Source: Protostelium mycophagum (Eukaryota > Evosea > Variosea > Protosteliida > Protosteliaceae). Taken from it: 64,000 nt of DNA. Below, piece by piece: positions 57,248-64,000 of the stretch (position 1 is the first letter of the stretch; every line of letters begins with the position of its first letter). The stretch spans positions 165,323 through 229,322 of the forward strand of contig KV921028.1 of NCBI GenBank assembly GCA_002081555.1, written 5' to 3'. Under the pieces are notes generated by a model, which worked only from the letters and a program-made list of their open reading frames with translations, had not been told where the DNA came from and did not search any database. The position numbers and the translations under genes are program-made.

Positions 57248-57910
57248 GTTGCAAAGAGTTGAAGATGAGGGCAATGGTCGACAACGCGAATTTTCTCTTG
57301 TCGACGTGGTCAGTTGTAGTCGCTCATCATAATTCACACTGAATTTGTTCTTTATTTGTAGTTTGTTCAGCGAAGCCAACACCCCAAATCGCTATCGTTT
57401 CTATCAACTGATATAGCTTGGTTTGGATTGTGTGAGTGGACGCATGTTGTTGAAATTCTCTTTAAAGATAACGCATGAACAAAACCAATCAATTTAATAT
57501 CTGTTCATCCAACGCGTCCACAACAAACCTGATCTTTCGGGCATGTTGCAGGATATTCCCCCTTTTTTCTCAAGCGGAAATATGGATGAACCTCTTTGGA
57601 AACAGCGGACAAAAGGAAAATGTAGCATCTTTTCGTTTTTTTTCTTCCTTGCCGTTCGCATTGTTTGAAAACCGTCGGACTCGAGTCCTCCAAATTTCAT
57701 CGAAATTCTGCACCATGATATGGGGGAGTGTGTTGGCGGAGCCGACAGGTTCGTGTCTGGAAGGTCAGCTCTCGTGAGTTAAGGTGAAGGCGCGTCTCGT
57801 CCATAGAAGCACGAAGGTCATCCAAAACCAACTCAACAAGAGGATCATCAGCCAGGCAGAGCGCCGGACAGAAGGACACCACTTGTGATTACTCAACAGA
57901 CAGCGACAAA
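57248..57910. other. Intergenic region between NECAP and the HAD-like gene
   Basis: 663 bp between divergent start codons. No domain or splice-consistent gene seen. Weak open frames exist (for example 57,475-57,777 plus), but with low-complexity text and no support. Confidence 0.45.
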
Positions 57911-58726
57911 ATGTCTCAACTGATTAGCCGTTATGACTTCATCTGCTTCGATTGGAAAGGGACACTTGAGGCGAAGGGAGGCAACAAGGTCGCTAGAGAA
58001 CAGAAGGCCATAGACACATGCAAGAAAGAGATTTCACCTCTTGGACACGATCCCATCATGTTCGAGACAATCTACAGACAAAAGAAGAAGGAACAAAAAG
58101 AGAAGGAGGAGAAGACTCACATCAGTATCACCGTCAAGGAGCTTTTGGAATCAGTCTTGGATGCCGCACACGTTCACTCTGAAATCACACGGCACAGAGT
58201 CATCAACTCCTTCATCAGAACATACATGAATGTAGAATCAGCACAAAAGAGCTCTATGGTCCCAGGATGGAAGAAGATCCTGAAGCTTATAGAGGCCTCT
58301 GGCACACCCATGTGCCTCCTTCGCAACTCCACACTCACAGGACCAGAATTTCAAAAGAAGATCGATCATATGGGGGCTGGAGACTTCTTTCAATGGGACA
58401 ACAACATCGTCCTCTCAGGAGAGACAGGCTTTCAAAAGCCACACCCAGCCGCTTTCCACGCAGCAGTCGCCAAGTGTTTCTCTGGAGTGGAACCACCTCA
58501 GAATGTATTATTTATCGGAAATGAGACGTTGGCAGACGTAGTGGGAGCCAACAACATGGGCTGGACATCTGTACTTATAAGAACGACCGAGACAACTTCC
58601 AATGGACTGGCCGATTACGAGATCGACAGCCTCTTGGAGCTTCGAGATATCATATTTGTAGAGGAAGAGGACGAGGACGATTGGTCAGAGGACACCGACT
58701 CTTCATCAGAAGATGAACAATAGATC
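57911..58726 (+). CDS. HAD-superfamily-like protein with altered catalytic motifs
   Basis: Single exon, 270 residues. The HAD fold is visible. Motif I is FDWKGTL (Asp14 kept, but the second Asp, normally the acid/base, is Lys16). Motif II is LLRNST (Ser140/Thr141). Motif III Lys is in GFQKPHPAAF (Lys176). Motif IV is IGNETLADVVGANNMGW (GDxxxxD becomes GNETLAD, Asp209 kept). A helical cap with KKKEQKEKEEKTH lies between motifs I and II. The C-terminal 25 residues are very acidic (EEEDEDDWSEDTDSSSEDEQ). Nearest relatives are haloacid-dehalogenase/phosphoglycolate-phosphatase-like proteins. The Asp-to-Lys change argues against ordinary phosphatase activity, but a bound substrate or dehalogenase-type reaction remains possible. 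ATG 57,911, stop TAG at 58,721-58,723 or the next few bases. Confidence 0.82.
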
Positions 58727-59475
58727 ATTTTTTGATTGTCATGATCGATTACTTGTCACACGAGCCGAACTGTGTGTGAAGATCCGTAATAGAAATGCAG
58801 GTACACCAACACCACAAGGATGATAGACGATTGGAGAGCTTTAGAGGTGAGATCCTTGTAAATAATATCAATAAAATCAGAAATAGACGTGTTATTTATT
58901 TTCTATTTTCATTTTGTTCGTCGTGACAAATCTCGTTTTATAGAGGAATAAGGAGACAGACCGAACGTCATATCAATCCTCTTCCAGACATCCACAACTA
59001 TGGCTGTGTCCACAGAGCGACATTTTGAGGGTGGGTGGATGTTTTTCAGTCAAAGAAGAATGCAACACATGGCAAAGCTCTGGACTTTTTCATGCTCGAT
59101 GTTTGACGAATGTCAGTGATCGACCTTCCTGTCCAAAAATTCTCTTCTACAACTTGTGACGGTTGCCATCACTACCATTATTTCGAGGGGGAATCCAAAG
59201 AAACTCCAGTCGATATGGCGACATCCATTTCCATGGTAATTCCTGAGATTTCGACGAGTTGTAGATGTGATCATCATTTTGTTATATCACCGCTGAAATC
59301 TGCGAGTTCTCCTCGGAGATTTCATTACTCCAGTTCTATTCCGTTACTTATCCTGTTTTATCCGGATACGGTGATCAAGCTTGACAACACGTTAACAACC
59401 GTGAGCGGGCCCGTTGCCGTGTAAATTTTTGGTTCTGCTTGGTTAATTTCATTATTCAAACCAAAGAGAGAACAG
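58727..59475 (+). other. Gap with one possible small spliced gene
   Basis: A candidate exon pair begins MIDDWRALE near 58,823 and joins across an AT-rich intron to a 58,944-59,150 exon (TDRTSYQSSSRHPQLWLC; KEECNTWQSSGLFHARC), ending at a TGA near 59,160. It would be about 80 residues and cysteine-rich, but it has no signal peptide or known domain. It may also be a 5' part of the next gene. An AATAAA at about 58,873 is probably not functional. Low certainty. Confidence 0.25.
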
Positions 59476-60510
59476 ATGCAATACTCCCAGCTGCCCCAAA
59501 ACGATCCTGAGATGGAGATGCAGGAGGTGTTCAGTTCATATTCTTACTTCTCCGTTCCAGACTATCTCGCACGGCTGTCTCAACCAGCCAATATGAGGCC
59601 CGAGATTGATCCGTCGACATCAAGAGGTGAGAAGATGTGAAGAACACCATCATGGAAACACCGCCCGCACATATTGATAATCTCTCAGAGCTGGCAAGTG
59701 GTCCACTCAAACCGACCCCGAATCAACATCGTCTTCATTCTCCACTTCAGACAAACCTGACACCTGACACATCCACACAGAGAGCCGGCGAACTCTTAGC
59801 TGCTCTCCCAAATTTTGAAGAGAACATGAGCGGCCTTTTTGAACTAGCCCAACCTCTAAGATACAAGCAAAGAAGATCTTACAGTAAAGAGTCGCGATTC
59901 TTGACACCACAACCAATTATTAAACTGAGGCGGGTAGGTCCTTCTCATGGACTTTGCCATTCTTCCCGAATCGGGCTGACCATGTATCTAACGTCTACAG
60001 AAGCCCACGAGTGGCCTCTCAGGAGCCATCGCGTCTGTATTGCTTGCCGATGAATATGGGTATCCTCTGCCCATTGAAGAACAAGACAAACTGAGGTCAC
60101 CCATCAACAAACAGAACCTTATAGACGTCAACAGAGCTGAGTCGACTCCCTTCCGCCTGCAGGTAAGAATCTTAACACGATCGAGATGATTCATTTGGAA
60201 AGACGAACTGATGATTATTACATATAAAGTTTCATCGCGGCTTTGCCGCGAGTAGGTCAGAACATACATCAACACAACAGAATCATGGCCTCCAACACGT
60301 CAGACAGCTTCCAAGTAATTATAGGACTTAAAAACACAGGTCTTTGAATTATCAACACAGCGAATTCTGAGGCTTTATTTCTGCATCACTTACATCATGA
60401 ACGGCAAAGAGCTAGAAGAGCGTGTGATCTCAAACCGTTTTGTTGTTGATGCAAACTGTAGAAGAAAAAAAACCAGGGCGAAAAACAAAGAAATAGACAC
60501 AGAATCTTAG
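59476..60510 (+). CDS. Protein of unknown function with basic C-terminus
   Basis: ATG at 59,476 (MQYSQLPQNDPEMEMQEVF). Exons join in frame: SRELASGPLKPTPNQHRL (59,695 on), FELAQPLRYKQRRSYSKESR, KPTSGLSGAIASVLLADEYG (about 60,001), then NIHQHNRIMASNTSDSFQ (about 60,260) and, after a 47-nt intron, RILRLYFCITYIMNGKEL to KKTRAKNKEIDTES. Stop 60,508-60,510. The tail CRRKKTRAKNK could be a nuclear localisation signal. The 5' half is acidic and proline-rich, suggesting a disordered region. The intron at about 60,164-60,260 contains the GCGGC-TTT-GCCGC mini-hairpin. An alternative reading stops at 60,318 (ending QTASK). No domain recognised. Confidence 0.55.
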
Positions 60511-60570
60511 ATTTGTCATGTCTTGGAAGATCATCCATCTTCTTAAAAAGAATCTTGATCATGCAATCAT

Positions 60571-61314
60571 TTATTTCGAGATCTTCTTTCTACCGAACAC
60601 ATCAGCAGGCAAAAATTCCCAGACACCCGCATGCAGCCAAGACACACCATAAGCAATAAAATAGGCCAAGGGCTGAGGTATCGGAGGCCAGATCTTGTGT
60701 TCTCCATCGATCAAGAAGGAATCATCTTGCAGTCCCATAAAGAATGGTGTGTCGACGGACAATGTCATGTCTTTGACTGCTTCATGATGGACTCTGTTCC
60801 ATATAGTTCTAAGCTGATCAGAAGGAATGACACTGAGAGTGAGCAGAGAAGGTATCTCATCATGAAGATGTTGGATGAAATCATCTGCAAACAGCTGTAT
60901 GAGATCTCGAAGAGTCCTCCCATTGTAATCCTTGGCCTTAGTGTTGTTGACGTACTCTCCATATTTCTGAAGTCCCACAATGATCTTCTCATGCCCTGCA
61001 TTATTTTCTTCGATGAAAGCTCCTCTGCCGATGACCGCCTCTAGATCCGCGAAGAAGAACTCTTCCTCTACATGATGATGGTGTGAAGCATGTCTGTAGA
61101 ACAGCTTATTGAAGGTGAGAAAGTCTTCAGCCCTCTTTGTATTGGGTTCTACTGTAAGAGAGTGGTTCCAGATGGAGTTCAAGGCACGAATCCAGGTGTT
61201 GTGAATGTTGACCATCTCAGTGGTGATATAGAAGACGGTGTGATCTCTTGGCACATCGGCACTGACCTTGTCGCTTCTCGTCTGTGAGATCAGAGGGAAC
61301 TTATCTTCGCTCAT
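60571..61314 (-). CDS. Hemerythrin-like (HHE domain) protein
   Basis: Single exon, 247 residues. Likely four-helix-bundle metal-binding domain. Candidate iron ligands are spread as in the family: His38 (VNIHNTW), His78-81 with Glu84/Glu85 (HHHHVEEEFFF), His108 (NNAGHEKI) and His149/His151 with Glu153 (QHLHDEI). Such proteins bind oxygen or iron, or sense redox state. The C-terminal 40 residues contain an aromatic, hydrophobic stretch (PLAYFIAYGVSWLHAGVWEF) that could pack on a membrane or be a helix. Start at 61,314; ends KKISK, stop 60,571. No signal peptide. It converges on the unknown gene, with only 60 bp between the stops. Confidence 0.88.
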   Translation of the reverse strand: MSEDKFPLISQTRSDKVSADVPRDHTVFYITTEMVNIHNTWIRALNSIWNHSLTVEPNTKRAEDFLTFNKLFYRHASHHHHVEEEFFFADLEAVIGRGAFIEENNAGHEKIIVGLQKYGEYVNNTKAKDYNGRTLRDLIQLFADDFIQHLHDEIPSLLTLSVIPSDQLRTIWNRVHHEAVKDMTLSVDTPFFMGLQDDSFLIDGEHKIWPPIPQPLAYFIAYGVSWLHAGVWEFLPADVFGRKKISK

Positions 61315-61811
61315 CTTATTGGTATTCTGAAGAAGTGTTGGTGTTTACCGGCGCAGAAGCAGCTTCCGAACAGTGATTCGCCGCGGGTTAATTATCACCT
61401 GGTTTTGTCCCACAATGACATTTCCCCGCGACTGGTGCACTTGCGGTTTCTGTATTTACATACAGAAAGACATCCATCGGGCAGGAAGACGAACAGTGCG
61501 AATGTCCAGAGTCTTGGGATCTCAAAAGACTTTCAATGACCTCTGGCCAGGGAAACGAAGAATTTCTTAGAGGACAGCACCTCGTTCCTGTCTTTAGAGA
61601 TATCAACACGACCCTGAAACAAAGACAACGTTCCACCATGTCGCTGGAATGTCTCTGTTGAAAAAAAAATGAAAGTTTTTCTTCATTTTTTTCATTTTTT
61701 CTTTCAACTTTTTGACAATTTCGGTTGACACCAACGCCAAAGAGAGACACGAAAGCCTTTGATCATCCACCATTCCCGCGATTGATCGTGATATCATTGT
61801 CAGAATCATAA
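61315..61811. other. Intergenic region between divergent genes
   Basis: 497 bp between the hemerythrin-like and PHD genes. It has a T-rich tract (61,675-61,710). Open frames lack domains. Nothing else is supported. Confidence 0.5.
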
Positions 61812-62862
61812 ATGGAAGCCTTCGCAGAGGAAAAACCGCTGCATCAAAGTGAAGAATCGAAAGTACAACCAGTGTCCATCTCTAGCTACATCTCAGAGGT
61901 GGCTATCGAGATTTTGTCGTCTTCCTGACCTCTTTAGTCGATTGAGGATGAAGCGAATAATAATGTGGAAGAAACAAACAAGAGGAGCAGGGGACCAAAG
62001 GTAATGATCTTTGAGATGTTTGAGTTTACTGAGTCGTTGAAGCGAGAGCCCTGTGCCATCTGTGAGAAACCATATTCAGCGATACATTCGGTGATCTGCA
62101 ATACTTGCAAGAAGAATTTTCATACATACTGTCTCAGACCACAACTTCCTTCAATACCAAAATCTCTGTGGCTCTGCACTCTTTGCTCTGCAAATTATAA
62201 TCCAAAATCTTTCGTTCAGGCCCCAGTCGCAGCGACACAGCCAAATAGAGGGAGCAGACGAGGAAGAGTTGAAGACGAAGATTCAGAGGATGAATGGAGT
62301 GGCGATAATGGACGACGAAACCGCCAGAGTAGTCGGAGACGGCTCGATACAGAGACTACAGAAAAGATCACACAAGATACACATCATGGCGAAGACTCTG
62401 ATGATCCGGAATGGACGACAAGAGGACCAAAGAAGAAGACGAATTACCTCCCTCCCTCTGGCGAGAACAGCGCTTGGTACCCGCTTGTGGTCGAAGCTCT
62501 AAGACAATTAGGAAGTACAGAGGATGGCAAGTAAGTCTCAAAACTGGAATGGTATCGGAGCTGATCTCGGTTCCTGCAGGAATGGATCAAACATGAATGA
62601 AATCCTCGCGGCGATTCCAAAGAGAGACATCACATCCACCTCCAAGACGATGACTTCCTCCATCTCTGCGATGGTCCAACGAAACATTCGCAGGCACAAG
62701 GAAAATTCTCCTTTTGTGTGGGTATCACCTGGTAGATATAAAATTAGAGAAGGCTATCAGGCCGATGCATCGGATCCCGTATCATCACAATCATCCACAA
62801 CACCAAAGACAACAAATGGAGAGGTCGCAGGACGAGAGACTACATTATTCTTAGACGAATGA
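61812..62862 (+). CDS. PHD-finger protein with a C-terminal winged-helix (HARE-HTH-like) domain
   Basis: ATG 61,812 (MEAFAEEKPLHQSEESKVQ). Exons 61,812-61,898, 61,938-62,000, then a main exon to 62,530 and 62,580-62,862. The PHD finger is CAIC, then CNTCKKNFHTYC and LWLCTLC, giving C-x2-C / C-x2-C / H-x2-C / C-x2-C, so it likely reads histone tails. A basic/acidic linker (GSRRGRVEDEDSEDEWSGDN) follows. The last domain begins WYPLVVEALRQLGST and continues NMNEILAAIPKRDITSTSK and SPFVWVSPGRYKI, which fits the HARE-HTH fold. The 33-nt stretch 62,001-62,033 is flanked by GT and AG and is in frame; retained or spliced, it changes the protein by 11 residues. A chromatin-associated role is likely. 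Confidence 0.78.
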
Positions 62863-63077
62863 ATATAATTGTACTCTGTGACTCTTTATTTATCATTTGA
62901 TGAGTCATACTAAAGTACATCTCCTAAAACTAATAACAAACATATTGAGAATTGAAAAAGCATGAAAGTTCTGTAAAAACAAAAAAAAACCAACAAAAAA
63001 CTAAAAAAATATCACGAATTTCTTCAAGTTCACTGTAAAACAAAGATTCTTCCAGTTCATGAACACGTTAATTACCA

Positions 63078-63527
63078 TGGTGCAGGAATGTACAGATCAG
63101 AGTCATCGACTGATCTTTTATAAGCAGATAGAGGAGGGTCTCTTCGAATTTTGCAAACCGAGAGCTGCAATGTCCGAAAGAACCTGTCAGTTTTGACTTC
63201 TGTACACTAGCAACTCGCAACCTTCTGGACCCCGTTTGGTACACTCTGATCAATGTGACACCAGTATTCACCCCAGAGATTGTCTCTAATCGAGACGCGA
63301 AAAAAATAAACGTGGTGTCTTCTGAGGAGGTGCATCTGCGTGGAGAAGCACAAATTTTGATTCGATCTTCAGATCAAAACAGATCAGAAGACACCATGGC
63401 AAGATCACAACAGACATCCAAAACTTCAGAGGCATTCCAAGATGAGATTATGCATGGCCAACCCAAAACATCATCAGAGATCGAAACATCCACATTGCTG
63501 CAACACACAAAGGAAGACAGAGAGTAG
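63078..63527 (+). CDS. Possible small gene, frame not settled
   Basis: A start at 63,078 (MVQECTDQSHRLIFYKQIEE) is followed by a second open frame (SFDFCTLATRNLLDPVWYTL, then VTPVFTPEIVSNRDAKKI, ending TLLQHTKEDRE, stop 63,525-63,527). The two frames are one base out of step. Either a 25-nt intron (within 63,134-63,160) or a frameshift would join them. The C-terminal part is hydrophilic and Ser/Thr-rich. No domain seen. It may be two shadows; treat as a weak call. Confidence 0.35.
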
Positions 63528-63564
63528 AGTACTGATGACAACAGGTTCTGCGTTGCGTCGTCAA

Positions 63565-64000
63565 CAGTGGAAATAGCGGTTAGCGCAGATCTCCGATATC
63601 ATTTGCAGTAAAGAGTGCAGGAACAAGCTAAATTATGATCCTGATCTGTTCCTTATATGTTCCTGTTCTGTTCCTTCCATTTTTAATGTTCTTGATCTTG
63701 TTCTGGAATTTTTCCAGAACAGAACAAGAACAAAAATTCTCAGTTTTGTTCCAAACATCACAGAACATGCCAAAAAGAAGAGCAGAGGATAGTGAAGGAG
63801 AACCTTCAGACACAGATAGCACCTCTACTGGCAAGAGCCATGTTAAACTATTTGTGAAGAGGCATATAAAAAATCCAGAAAAAATAGCTCCTGTATATCA
63901 ACACTACAAGATTCCAAAAGATCAAAAACATACAAGTGGAAAAGAAGGTATAACCTTCCAATGCAAGAGTATGTCTTTTATAATGTTCAAAATAGCTAAA
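63565..64000 (+). mobile_element. Possible 5' end of a DNA transposon (hAT-like)
   Basis: CAGTGG at 63,565 resembles a hAT-type terminal start. From 63,640 to 63,770 there are repeated GTTCYTG/CTGTTCC words on both strands, with an inverted repeat GTTCTGGAA / TTCCAGAAC (63,700-63,720), as in subterminal repeats of hAT elements. An open reading frame then starts at 63,767 (MPKRRAEDSEGEPSDTDSTS, later VKLFVKRHIKNPEKIAPVYQ and GITFQCKS). It reads toward a possible BED-type zinc finger but meets a GTATGT donor near 63,972 and the window edge. The right end is absent, so no target duplication can be tested. Confidence 0.35.

Noticed and set aside
59110-59424. 104-codon frame MSVIDLPVQKF
   Set aside because: No domain and it competes with another frame through the same bases; kept only as part of the gap note.
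1-64000. Bacterial or viral origin of the window, or a prokaryotic defence island
   Set aside because: Dense GT-AG introns, AATAAA signals, eukaryotic tRNA genes and eukaryote-only genes (talin, NECAP, dynein) exclude it.

Overview
This 64 kb window is nuclear DNA from a compact eukaryotic genome. Genes lie close together on both strands, and most are cut by many very short GT-AG introns of about 35-70 nt. AATAAA signals often overlap or directly follow the stop codon, and there are no operon-like ribosome sites. The gene set combines a full-length talin, Ras-like GTPases with CaaX tails, an axonemal dynein heavy chain, a GH29 alpha-L-fucosidase, an S53 (sedolisin) peptidase and small secreted cysteine-rich proteins. 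This fits a flagellate-capable amoebozoan; a protosteloid amoeba is my best guess, from gene content only.

Layout. 1-8.7 kb (-): axonemal dynein heavy chain, N-terminal part through AAA1, running off the left edge. 9.2-11.0 kb (+): EamA/DMT transporter. 11.2-13.0 kb (-): F-box-like protein. 13.1-15.2 kb (-): alpha-L-fucosidase, head-to-head with a Mpo1-like dioxygenase (15.3-16.0 kb, +). 16.2 kb (-): tRNA-Trp. 16.3-21.4 kb (-): ACSF4/AASDH-type adenylating enzyme with a PQQ propeller, head-to-head with a MYND-finger protein (21.5-23.0 kb, +). 23.1-24.9 kb (-): a small secreted protein and a Ras-like GTPase. 25.0-27.2 kb (-): rhomboid protease, head-to-head with a second Ras-like protein (27.3-28.4 kb, +). 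28.7-30.4 kb (+): S53 peptidase. 31.0-33.7 kb (-): ACSF2-like acyl-CoA synthetase, diverging from a secreted valine-rich protein (33.9-34.7 kb, +). 35.2-40.4 kb (-): PIGG/GPI7 ethanolamine-phosphate transferase. 40.6-41.8 kb (-): coiled-coil protein, diverging from a secreted Cys-rich protein (41.9-42.6 kb, +). 42.7 kb (+): second tRNA-Trp. 43.6-44.1 kb (+): secreted Cys-rich protein between 34-nt inverted repeats. 44.4-55.6 kb (-): talin. 56.1-57.2 kb (-): NECAP. 57.9-58.7 kb (+): HAD-like protein. 59.5-60.5 kb (+): unknown. 60.6-61.3 kb (-): hemerythrin-like protein. 61.8-62.9 kb (+): PHD-finger protein. Right end: a possible exon pair, then what may be the 5' end of a DNA transposon.

There is no single pathway here. 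Three genes belong to lipid metabolism (ACSF2-like ligase, Mpo1-like alpha-oxidation enzyme, PIGG). Talin and the Ras-like proteins relate to adhesion and motility, and the dynein to a flagellum.

The most unusual property is not one gene. A few short oligonucleotides recur far above chance, in introns and also inside exons: TCTACAACG/CGTTGTAGA, the palindrome TGATGACGTCATCA, CTATTTTTAG, paired GAAATTTC blocks at intron ends, and an intronic GCGGC-TTT-GCCGC mini-hairpin. Together they resemble a eukaryotic version of highly iterated genome motifs, or worn introner-type insertions. Other notable points are the inverted repeats around the secreted gene at 43-44 kb, a nested perfect hairpin at 30.8 kb, two Ras-like proteins with altered switch II, and a dynein AAA1 with an atypical sensor-I segment.
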